Positions 44,190 through 51,990 of a DNA stretch of 62,875 bases are shown here, piece after piece. The first letter of the stretch is position 1, and each line of letters begins with the position of its first letter. The DNA is from Caldibacillus thermoamylovorans (lineage in GTDB: Bacteria > Bacillota > Bacilli > Bacillales > Caldibacillaceae): assembly GCF_000751775.1 (NCBI RefSeq), contig NZ_CCRF01000065.1:1-62875 (forward strand), in the 5' to 3' direction. The notes beneath the pieces were generated by a model that was not told the origin of the DNA, did not search any database, and saw nothing but the letters and a program-made list of their open reading frames with translations. The translations under genes were made by a program, and so were the position numbers.

Positions 44190-44936
44190 TTACAATGCTG
44201 CAGTGACTCCACCATCAACGACAATTTCCTGACCGGTAATAAATGAAGAATCATCTGAAGCTAAGAATAAGCAAGTAGCAGCAACTTCTTCAGGATTACC
44301 GATTCTTCGTAACGGATAGTCTTTTCCTAGTTCATCAATTGATGTTTGTGCCGTTTCAGCCCCGTACGAAGCCATAGCTGTTTTGATATAGGAAGGATGA
44401 ACTGAATTTACACGTACATTAAATGGACCATATTCGGTTGCCACATCTTTTGTCATGATCCGTACTGCACCTTTACTGGCTCCATACAATGCATGTCCCG
44501 GTGCACCACCTAATCCGGCGATAGAAGAAAGATTGATTACTGAGCCTGTTTTATTTTTAGCCATATGAGGTAAAACATGTTTCATTCCGAGGAAGACACC
44601 GGTTACATTAATCGACATTAGCCAATTCCATTTTTCCAATGTGATTTCTGCAAGCGGACTAATATAGTAAACACCGGCATTATTGACTAAAATATCGATT
44701 TTGCCAAACTTGTCGATCGTTGTGTTGACTACATGAATCCAGTCTTCTTCTTTTGCTACATCATGTTTAATAAAAATGGCTTCGCTGTCAATTTCAGAAG
44801 CGACTTTTTGACCTTCAGCTTCCTTAATATCCGTTAAAACAACTTTCGCGCCTTCTTTTACAAAAAGTTCTGCAGTTGCTTTTCCGATGCCGGCACTTGC
44901 GCCTGTGACAATGGCTACTTTATCTTTTAACTTCAT
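44190..44936 (-). CDS. SDR-family dehydrogenase
   Basis: This 248-residue classical short-chain dehydrogenase shows the cofactor motif TGASAGIGKA at about residues 12-21, LVNNAGVYY, INLSSIAG with the catalytic Ser, YGASKGAVR with Tyr and Lys, and a C-terminal FITGQEIVVDGG. Asp in VVLTDIKE after the second strand suggests NAD(H). Similar proteins oxidise cyclic or secondary alcohols, but the substrate is not inferable. A normal AGGGATTG-like site precedes the ATG. It follows the iron ADH on the same strand. Confidence 0.93.
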   Translation of the reverse strand: MKLKDKVAIVTGASAGIGKATAELFVKEGAKVVLTDIKEAEGQKVASEIDSEAIFIKHDVAKEEDWIHVVNTTIDKFGKIDILVNNAGVYYISPLAEITLEKWNWLMSINVTGVFLGMKHVLPHMAKNKTGSVINLSSIAGLGGAPGHALYGASKGAVRIMTKDVATEYGPFNVRVNSVHPSYIKTAMASYGAETAQTSIDELGKDYPLRRIGNPEEVAATCLFLASDDSSFITGQEIVVDGGVTAAL

Positions 44937-45057
44937 AACAATCCCTCCACTGCTTTAATGGTAATTGCTTATAATCAAAACAATTTAACCTCTATTAACG
45001 AGCTTTAGGACTTCCACCAAAAAATTGAAGAATCAAGTAGTAATATATAGCCCGCAT

Positions 45058-45091
45058 GCGCCCGATTGGAATCGACTAAACGCTCGGGCGC
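45058..45091 (-). terminator. GC-rich hairpin after the iron ADH
   Basis: GCGCCCGA (45058-45065) and TCGGGCGC (45084-45091) form a perfect eight-base stem about 22 bases after the stop. No T-run follows, so termination strength is uncertain. Confidence 0.6.
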
Positions 45092-45112
45092 GCGAGTTTT
45101 CACAATTTAATA

Positions 45113-46264
45113 TCACATTGCTTGACGGATAATTTCCATAACTTCTTCAAGTTTTGCCTTACGCGGGTTTGTTGCTGCACAAGCATCTGCCATCGCATGT
45201 TCAGCTAAAACCGGAATATCTTCTTCTTTTGCACCTAATTCTTTAAATCCATTCGGAATATTCATATCTCTTGCCAGTCGTTCAATTGTGGCAATTGCTT
45301 TTTCTGCAGCTTCATATGTGCTTAAGCCTTTCACATTTTCACCCAGTGCAATGGCGATATTACGGAAACGATCCGGACGAGCTACAAGATTGAATCTGGA
45401 TACATGTGGTAATAGTATGGCATTACATACACCATGAGGCAAATCATAGAATCCGCCGAATTGGTGTGCTATGGCATGAACATACCCTAAAGAAGCATTG
45501 TTGAAAGCCATACCAGCTAAATATTGAGCATAAATCATTTGTTCACGTGCTTCCAAATCTTGACCATTTGCAAATGCACGCGGCAAAAATTCAGGAATGA
45601 TTTCAATTGCTTTTAATGCACAAGCATCCGTAATTGGTGTAGCAGCCGTTGACACATATGCTTCTACCGCATGTGTTAACGCATCCAAACCTGTTGCAGC
45701 GGTTAAGGATGGAGGCATACCAATCATTAACATCGGGTCATTAACAGAGAATGTCGGAGTTACATGTTTATCAACAATCGCCATTTTTACTTTTCTACTT
45801 GTATCTGTAATAATTGTGAATTTCGTCATTTCACTTGCAGTACCGGCAGTTGTGTTAATGGCAGCCAGTGGTACCATTGGTTTTGCTGAACGATCAACAC
45901 CTTCATAATCATGAATCGTGCCACCATTTGCCGCAACTAAACCAATCCCTTTTGCACAATCATGGGGACTACCGCCGCCTAAAGAAATGATTGAATCACA
46001 ATTTTCTTCCGTGAATATTTTCAAACCGGCCTCAACATTTTTATCGGTTGGATTTGGTTTTACTTCTGAATATATGACAACTTCCAGACCAGCTTCCCGA
46101 ACAATTCCGGCAACTTGGTCGGCATATCCTAAACTTTTGATTCCTTCATCTGTTACAATTAGAGTCTTCTTACACCCGAGACCCTTTAATCTTGATCCCA
46201 CTTCCTGCACTTTATTTACGCCAAAAAGGTTTACAGTGGGCATATAAAATTCACTTGTTGCCAT
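45113..46264 (-). CDS. Iron-dependent alcohol dehydrogenase (methanol dehydrogenase-like, group III)
   Basis: This 383-residue protein has NAD-site [13 protein letters not shown], the iron ligands in [14 protein letters not shown] and [18 protein letters not shown], and CAATNPR near the end. Its overall sequence resembles Bacillus methanol and 1,3-propanediol dehydrogenases as I recall them, but activity on methanol cannot be claimed. Open frame extends to 46336, but AAAGGAGG before ATG 46264 ([11 protein letters not shown]) sets the start. Its upstream region has a perfect Rex-type box and the motif shared with adhE. Confidence 0.93.
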   Translation of the reverse strand: MATSEFYMPTVNLFGVNKVQEVGSRLKGLGCKKTLIVTDEGIKSLGYADQVAGIVREAGLEVVIYSEVKPNPTDKNVEAGLKIFTEENCDSIISLGGGSPHDCAKGIGLVAANGGTIHDYEGVDRSAKPMVPLAAINTTAGTASEMTKFTIITDTSRKVKMAIVDKHVTPTFSVNDPMLMIGMPPSLTAATGLDALTHAVEAYVSTAATPITDACALKAIEIIPEFLPRAFANGQDLEAREQMIYAQYLAGMAFNNASLGYVHAIAHQFGGFYDLPHGVCNAILLPHVSRFNLVARPDRFRNIAIALGENVKGLSTYEAAEKAIATIERLARDMNIPNGFKELGAKEEDIPVLAEHAMADACAATNPRKAKLEEVMEIIRQAM

Positions 46265-46308
46265 TTGCAATTCCTCCTTTAAAATTTGGTAATGTTTTGT
46301 GAAATTTT

Positions 46309-46340
46309 TGTCCATATAGGACTCTTTTTGTCCCAATTAA
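46309..46340 (-). promoter_or_regulatory. Candidate iron-ADH operator matching the adhE motif
   Basis: On the minus strand TTTAAT is followed by TGGGACAAAAAGAGTCC and TATATGGACAAAAA, the same order and spacing as TAAAAT-GGGACA...TATATGGGACA upstream of adhE. It ends 45 bases before the start codon. Confidence 0.55.
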
Positions 46341-46512
46341 AGATAAGGAAAGTAATCATGCTGCTTAATCTATCTATCCATACCCCGCTTTTTAGAGGCG
46401 AAGAAAAGGATGAAACAAGGAGATATATTAAATATGTAACCGTTTTATTTTTTGGTTTTGCTTACTTGTTTCTATATAAATTATATCGAATTTCATGAAG
46501 AAAACAATCCAT

Positions 46513-46530
46513 TTGTGAAATATTTCACAA
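46513..46530. promoter_or_regulatory. Perfect Rex-type operator upstream of the iron ADH
   Basis: TTGTGAAATATTTCACAA is a perfect 18-base palindrome that matches TTGTGAA-N4-TTCACAA at every defined base. A further half-site TTCACAA follows at 46535-46541. Confidence 0.85.
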
Positions 46531-46587
46531 ATAGTTCACAAAAACTATTTAGCTGCCTGCACTTTTTTTAAAAAATGTCCTTTCCCC

Positions 46588-47103
46588 TCATTCTTCAACC
46601 GTTACACTATAAGGTTTAAAGGCCTCCAAAACATGAAGAAAATCTTCTTTTGTCCGTACTGGTATCCCTTTAACAAGTTCCTTTTGTGTTTTTGTTTCCA
46701 GTTTTCCCATATCGATTTGAAAGAATGAGTGAATGACATTGTTCACATCGGGTTTTCCATTAAAAATCGATAAAGTTCCATCGTCAGTTACACCGAAAAA
46801 ACCGTTCGATTTCAATAATGGAGAAATATCGTCAACATACTTTTTAAATACGATTCGATTTCCATCCACATGTACCAATACCCAATCCGCGTATTTTTCT
46901 TGGATCTCAGATGCGGACAAATTTTCAATGATAATCTCTTCACTTTTGTCGCCATCAAGATAATGACGTTCTAATACAACTACCATTGTATCTTGATTAA
47001 TTGCACCGTCTTCTGCATCGACCTGTTTTAAAAATGACGAATTGGCCATAAAAATTCCGGTTAAAATTATACCTACAAAGAAAATACGATAGATACCCAA
47101 CAT
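46588..47103 (-). CDS. bofC: Intersigma checkpoint protein BofC
   Basis: This 171-residue exported protein has a signal-like hydrophobic start (about residues 4-22), then two small domains with VVVLERHYLDGDKSEEIIIE and DGTLSIFNGKP. BofC acts in the forespore intermembrane space to restrain SpoIVB and so sigma-K activation (known in B. subtilis). ATG 47103 is preferred to GTG 47109 because of GGAG spacing. In B. subtilis bofC lies next to ruvA. Here the alcohol cluster separates them. Confidence 0.92.
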   Translation of the reverse strand: MLGIYRIFFVGIILTGIFMANSSFLKQVDAEDGAINQDTMVVVLERHYLDGDKSEEIIIENLSASEIQEKYADWVLVHVDGNRIVFKKYVDDISPLLKSNGFFGVTDDGTLSIFNGKPDVNNVIHSFFQIDMGKLETKTQKELVKGIPVRTKEDFLHVLEAFKPYSVTVEE

Positions 47104-47202
47104 CCTCACTCCGATTCAAATAAAATCTTTGGATACTATTATTATTTTGACCATAGACAAAAAATAATAACCCGGAAGTTGAAAAATATTATGATTAATA
47201 AA

Positions 47203-47250
47203 GAAAACTCGGGCAACCAAGCTTTTTAGCGAAGGCAGGACCGAGTTTTC
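47203..47250 (-). terminator. Intrinsic terminator after nadE
   Basis: GAAAACTCGG (47203-47212) and CCGAGTTTTC (47241-47250) pair perfectly across a 28-base loop. The minus strand continues TTTATT. Confidence 0.8.
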
Positions 47251-47261
47251 CTGATCAATTA

Positions 47262-48002
47262 TCAAAATTTTGGTGGTTTTGCTGCTAAATTTCTTTTATG
47301 TTCAGAAATTCGATGCATTCTTTCAATTACTTGTTTATCCTTATCAGGGACAGCTTCCCCTTTTAAATATTTATCGATCATTTCGTAGGTTGTTCCCATT
47401 TCATTTTCATCTGTTTGACCTTCCCAAAGTCCGGCGCTCGGAGCTTTTTCGATAATCTCTTTTGGCACACCGAGAACTTTGGCCATTTCACGAACTTCTC
47501 CCTTTGTAAAGTTGACAAGTGGAACAAGGTCAACGCCACCATCGCCATATTTTGTAAAATAACCGGTATACCATTCCGCAGCATTATCTGTACCTGTAAC
47601 GAGGTAACCAAAATTGTTGGCGACCGCGTATAAAGTAGTCATACGCAAACGAGCTCTCATATTTGCGTCGCCTAAACGGGCTTTTTCTTTATCCCACTCA
47701 CCCTTATCTTTTAATTCTTTTTCAATTGAAGTGAATAAGACATTATGTGTTTCGGTTAAATCGATTTTTACATAATTTATACCGGAGCTTTCTACAACTT
47801 TCATTGCATCTTCCACGTCTTTTGGATTGCTTTTACATGGCATAATAACACCTAATGAATTATTCGGAAATGCACGTTTGATTAAATGGGCAACGACGGC
47901 TGAATCGATGCCACCGCTAATTCCTACAACCAAACCGTTCAAATTTGCATTTTTTACTTGTTCTTGCAGCCATAGGATCAGTTTTTCAATCTTTTCTTCC
48001 AA
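47262..48002 (-). CDS. nadE: NAD+ synthetase (ammonia-dependent)
   Basis: This 246-residue PP-loop enzyme amidates deamido-NAD. ATP site GISGGIDSAVVAHL lies at about residues 28-41, TGTDNAAEWYTGYFTKYGDGG carries substrate residues, and no glutaminase domain is present. It starts with TTG 48002 behind AAAGGA. Its nadABC counterparts, found between safA and obg in B. subtilis, are not in this window. Confidence 0.95.
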   Translation of the reverse strand: MEEKIEKLILWLQEQVKNANLNGLVVGISGGIDSAVVAHLIKRAFPNNSLGVIMPCKSNPKDVEDAMKVVESSGINYVKIDLTETHNVLFTSIEKELKDKGEWDKEKARLGDANMRARLRMTTLYAVANNFGYLVTGTDNAAEWYTGYFTKYGDGGVDLVPLVNFTKGEVREMAKVLGVPKEIIEKAPSAGLWEGQTDENEMGTTYEMIDKYLKGEAVPDKDKQVIERMHRISEHKRNLAAKPPKF

Positions 48003-48033
48003 TTTTGGTCATCCTTTCCATTAAATTATTTCT

Positions 48034-48062
48034 ATTTTATCATAGAAACATTCTTGTGTTAA
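48034..48062 (-). promoter_or_regulatory. Sigma-A promoter of nadE
   Basis: TTAACA (plus 48057-48062) and TAAAAT (plus 48034-48039) lie 17 bases apart on the minus strand, about 32 bases upstream of the start codon. Confidence 0.65.
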
Positions 48063-48197
48063 GTTTTCTAACATAAATGATTATGATATTATTTGTACCT
48101 AATGGTTCGCTTCATATGTCCGTATTTCTAAAAAGGTAATGCAAAAAGTACAATATTTTGCGCTTATATAGATGCAAGCATATATTATCTGAATATA

Positions 48198-48325
48198 CGC
48201 AATTTTTTAGGCATTAATTATTTTATCAGCGAGTGGCGATAAAAGAGGCACATCATATGACCGCAAAATTTTTTGAGCATTAATCATTTCATTTGTGGAG
48301 CAATTTTAAAAAAATACAACCGTGC
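48198..48325 (+). repeat. Two degenerate tandem copies of about 64 bp
   Basis: CGCAATTTTTTAGGCATTAAT (48198) and CGCAAAATTTTTTGAGCATTAA (48262) begin two diverged units. The remainder of 48063-48410 is AT-rich without a recognisable gene. Confidence 0.5.
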
Positions 48326-48416
48326 ATGTTCATTCAATTCAAGTGATTTGTTAGTATTAGCATGTAACAAATGTCGTTTGATATGCAAAATTACAAGGAT
48401 TCATTTGGCATCGAGA

Positions 48417-48645
48417 ACTTGGCTCGGGGACGTTTTTCACTCCTGAATTTGGTCTCGAGAAACGATCTCAGGGAAATTTCCGTTCCTTCACCGCAAAATT
48501 TGGTCTCGGGAATCGATCTCGGGGGAATTCTCGGTCCTTCACCCCAAAATTTGGTCTCGGGAATCGGTCTTGGGGAAATTTTCGGTCCTTCACCCCAAAA
48601 TTTGGTCTCGAGAATCGGTCTCGGGGAAATTTTCGGTCCTTCACC
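48417..48645 (+). repeat. Array IV: about 4.5 units of 51 bp
   Basis: Units read TTTGGTCTCGGGAATCGATC, then TCGGGG, an AAATTTTCGGTCC segment and TTCACCCCAAAA. The core CGAGA-N5-TCTCG palindrome is the same as in the other arrays but the flanks differ. Because 51 is a multiple of three, frames stay open on both strands without being genes. Confidence 0.9.
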
Positions 48646-48650
48646 GCTAT

Positions 48651-48680
48651 AAAAAAACGCCTGAGCAAAATGCCAGACGT
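48651..48680 (-). terminator. Intrinsic terminator after the S9 peptidase
   Basis: ACGTCTGGC and GCTCAGGCGT form an imperfect stem, followed on the minus strand by seven Ts. It touches the end of array IV. Confidence 0.8.
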
Positions 48681-48693
48681 GAGCTATAGAAGA

Positions 48694-50484
48694 TTAATTT
48701 GTAAATCGATCAAAGAACTCAAGTATTTTTGCATATACCTTCACTTCATTTTCCTTTTTCGAAAAGCCATGACCTTCATCAGGAATAACAATGTATTCGA
48801 CGTCACGACCTTTTTCGCGCAATGCTTCAACTACCTGATCTGATTCCGCCTTGACAACCCGCGGATCATTGGCGCCTTGAATGACAAGCATTGGTTTGGT
48901 CATGCCGTCTAAATAAGTAATCGGCGAGTCGGCAATCAATCTTTCTTTATCCTTAACCGGATCGCCCACCCATTGTTCCATGAAAGGCTTCCAGAAATTC
49001 GGAACCGATTCAATAAAGGAGAAGAGATTAGACGGTCCGAACAGTTCAACAACGGCTTTAAAGTATTCTGCATGACGACCATGCAAAAGGAGAGACATAT
49101 AACCACCGTAACTGCCGCCAAATAATAAAATTTTGTCCCGTTCTGCATAGCCGTTTTTTATTAACCATTCCAAACCTTCAATATTATCGAGGCGAGGTCC
49201 GTGTCCCCAGTCGCCTTCAACCATCTTCATAAATTTCAGACCGTAATTAGAGGAACCGCGAAAATTTGGTGCAAAAATTGAATAACCACGGTTCAACAGG
49301 AATTGGAACATCGAACGGAACCATTTTCTTTCCAATGATTGTGGACCGCCATGTGGCCATAAAATAACATGACCGTTATTATTTTCATTTTTGACACGGA
49401 AAAATAATGCTTCAATTTCCAAACCATCGAAGGAAGGATATTTTATTACCTCAGGTTCAACAAGATCCTCTTCTGCCACACCGGGTACCCGGAATTTCGT
49501 TAATTCTTTCCAAGTTTTCCCTTGATCAGTGGATATAAATATATTAGTAGGCAGTGTAGAAGATCGACCTTGCACATAAACTTTGCCGCTATCCATGACC
49601 ACAATTTTTTCAACCACACTAGTTGGAATTGTGACTTGTTTCAGCTCACCATTTGTCAAGTCGTACACATAAAGTCGGTCTTCTACCCCGTATGAACCAA
49701 GTAAATAGAGAAGATGATCCTTCTTAGAAAACTTCACTGACGAGAAATCTTCATTTTCAATTTGTAAAACCTTTGAAAATTCTTTTGTTGTTAAATCAAA
49801 TTTTGCTAAATAGGAAAGGTCCGCATTATAATCTGTTAAAAAATAAACTTCAGTTTCGGATGTGTAGACTAAATCGGAGACAGTATGTTGATCCGGTGTT
49901 TTCGGCGTTAGTGAAAAATCCATACCATCTATATGAACAAAAGCCAGTACATATGTATTTCCATATTGCCTATAGTAAACATAACTTTTTTCTTCAGGAC
50001 TGACTGCTTCTAAAAAGGTCGGAGCCTCTTTTCCTTCAAGAAGAAGTTCTTCCTCACCTGTCACTATGTTATATAGGTACGTATTTAAGTAGGTTGCGTT
50101 ATTTCTGGTAGTAACATAGTAAAGTCGGGTACCGTCTTTTGTTAAATGAGAGAAAAAGTGTCGGTTGCCATCACTGACCCTAAGCGGAACAAGTTCGCCG
50201 CCATTTGGAGCCAATGCATAAAGCTGTGTATTTTCATCGCCATCATTATCAAACCCGGCAATAATAAATTCACCAGTTTTTGCATAATGAAGATCTTGAA
50301 CGTTTTGATTTTTGAAAGTGAGTGGATAAGGAAACTGGTTTGGCAGATCCATTGCCCATAAATTGAAGTGACCATTTAAATTTGTACTGATCACGAGCTG
50401 TTTTTCATCAGGGCTGACAATGAAATTTTGTACTGTTAATGTCCTGAAAAATTTCTCCACGTCCGGTTTTGGAAATTGAATCAT
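48694..50484 (-). CDS. S9-family serine peptidase (prolyl oligopeptidase type)
   Basis: This 596-residue cytoplasmic protein has an N-terminal beta-propeller of about 350 residues with WD40-like blades, then an alpha/beta hydrolase domain with the nucleophile in LFGGSYGGYMSLL, the Asp in IQGANDPRV and the His in IPDEGHGFSK. It likely trims peptides or acyl-peptides. GGAAG precedes the ATG by nine bases. It is not part of the standard B. subtilis order here and is flanked by repeat arrays on both sides, so it may have been inserted. Confidence 0.93.
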   Translation of the reverse strand: MIQFPKPDVEKFFRTLTVQNFIVSPDEKQLVISTNLNGHFNLWAMDLPNQFPYPLTFKNQNVQDLHYAKTGEFIIAGFDNDGDENTQLYALAPNGGELVPLRVSDGNRHFFSHLTKDGTRLYYVTTRNNATYLNTYLYNIVTGEEELLLEGKEAPTFLEAVSPEEKSYVYYRQYGNTYVLAFVHIDGMDFSLTPKTPDQHTVSDLVYTSETEVYFLTDYNADLSYLAKFDLTTKEFSKVLQIENEDFSSVKFSKKDHLLYLLGSYGVEDRLYVYDLTNGELKQVTIPTSVVEKIVVMDSGKVYVQGRSSTLPTNIFISTDQGKTWKELTKFRVPGVAEEDLVEPEVIKYPSFDGLEIEALFFRVKNENNNGHVILWPHGGPQSLERKWFRSMFQFLLNRGYSIFAPNFRGSSNYGLKFMKMVEGDWGHGPRLDNIEGLEWLIKNGYAERDKILLFGGSYGGYMSLLLHGRHAEYFKAVVELFGPSNLFSFIESVPNFWKPFMEQWVGDPVKDKERLIADSPITYLDGMTKPMLVIQGANDPRVVKAESDQVVEALREKGRDVEYIVIPDEGHGFSKKENEVKVYAKILEFFDRFTN

Positions 50485-50639
50485 TGGAAAACACTTCCTT
50501 TTTTAAATATATAAGTATAATAGCACAATTTCGGTTATACTTGCTAAAAATATTCTTGAAATTTTGCTTGAACAATTTTGGGATAATATGTGATTTGTTA
50601 TTTGAATTTCGTATCCCAAAGACGGGCGGATGTTTCGTA

Positions 50640-51918
50640 GCTAAAAAGAGGGTTTTCCGCCACAAATGGTGATGAGAATTGGTTTCGTCGCCAAAATAGG
50701 GAGTTTTTCGGCTCCAAATGGTGACGAGATTTACTCTCGTCGCCAAAAAAGGGCGTTTTCGACTTCAAAACGGCGACGAGATTTGGTTTCGTCGCCAAAA
50801 GTTGATGTTTTTCGACTCAAATCAGTGACGAGAATGGATCTCGTCGCCAAAAGTTGGTGTTTTTCGACTCAAAACAGTGACGAGAATGGATCTCGTCGTC
50901 AAAAAAGGGCGTTTTTCGGCTCCAAATGGTGACGAGATTTACTCTCGTCGCCAAAAAAGGGCGTTTTCGACTTCAAAACGGCGACGAGAATTGGTTTCGT
51001 CGCCAAAAGTTGGTGTTTTTCGACTCAAAACAGTGACGAGAATGGATCTCGTCGCCAAAAAATGAAGCTTTCCGTCCAAAAACGACGACGAAAATTGGCC
51101 TCGTCGCCAAAAAATGAAGCTTTCTGTCCAAAAACGACGACGAAAATTGGCCTCGTCGCCAAAAAGAAGCGTTTCTCACCTCAAAATGGTGACGAGATTT
51201 GGTTTCGTCGCCAAAATAGGGAGTTTTTCGACTCAAAATGGTGACGAGATTTGGTCTCGTCGCCAAAAAGAAGCGTTTCTCACCTCAAAATGGTGACGAG
51301 ATTTGGTTTTGTCGCCAAAATAGGGCGTTTTTCGGCTCCAAATGGTGACGAGATTTACTCTCGTCGCCAAAAAAGGGCGTTTTCGACTTCAAAACGGTGA
51401 CGAGATTTGGTCTCGTCGCCAAAAAGAAGCGTTTCTCACCTCAAAATGGTGACGAGATTCGATCTCGTCGCCAAAATAGGGCGTTTCTCACTTCAAAACG
51501 ACGACGAGAATTGGTTTCGTCGCCAAAATAGGGAGTTTTTCGGCTCCAAATGGTGACGAGATTTACTCTCGTCGCCAAAAAAGGGCGTTTTCGACTTCAA
51601 AACGGCGACGAGAATTGGTTTCGTCGCCAAAAGTTGGTGTTTTTCGACTCAAAACAGTGACGAGAATGGATCTCGTCGCCAAAAAATGAAGCTTTCCGTC
51701 CAAAAACGACGACGAGAACGGGCCTCGTCGCCAAAAAATGAAGCTTTCCGTCCAAAAACGACGACGAGAACGGGCCTCGTCGCCAAAAAATGAAGCTTTC
51801 CGTCCAAAAACGACGACGAAAATTGGTCTCGTCGTCAAAATAAGGCGTTTTTCACCTCAAAATGGTGACGAAATTGGTGTTCGCCGATTGATTGGTTTTC
51901 TAAGGTGCAAAACTTAAG
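50640..51918 (+). repeat. Tandem array II: about 23-24 palindromic units of 52 bp
   Basis: Each unit is a 22-base palindromic part (GACGAGA-N5-TCTCGTCGCC and variants) plus a 30-base A/T-rich segment. The 30-base parts fall into about five classes (for example AAAAGTTGGTG..., AAAAAATGAAG..., AAAAAGAAGCG...) that recur in the order A-B-C-D, so blocks of several units were copied. The array ends in TTGGTTTTCTAAGGTGC and the AAACT-AAG tail at 51892-51918. It lies upstream of the S9 peptidase and downstream of safA. No gene is inside. Confidence 0.95.
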
Positions 51919-51945
51919 CTTATTATTGGAAAGTTTTATAATTGT

Positions 51946-51981
51946 AAAAAATCAGTGAGGGTTTGGGTCTCACTGATTTTT
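51946..51981 (-). terminator. Intrinsic terminator after safA
   Basis: AAAAATCAGTGAG and CTCACTGATTTTT pair perfectly around a nine-base loop, with T-runs on both sides. Confidence 0.92.
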
Positions 51982-51990
51982 GCATTAATT

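Noticed and set aside
44115-44215. Third case of gene-end copying at the SDR gene
   Set aside because: AAAAGCTGTATCCAATG resembles the gene end AAAAACTGTTTACAATG, but similarity fades quickly and could be chance in AT-rich DNA.
48371-48668. 93- and 66-codon frames in array IV
   Set aside because: A 51-bp period is a multiple of three and keeps frames open on both strands; no start signal is present.
50666-51838. Several 60-97 codon frames within array II on both strands
   Set aside because: They arise because the repeat rarely contains stops. They lack ribosome sites, and their products are repeats of the array itself.
50640-51870. CRISPR array
   Set aside because: Repeat plus spacer sizes are CRISPR-like and the repeat is palindromic, but the 30-base linkers are homologous classes that recur, the repeats vary, and no cas gene is in the window.
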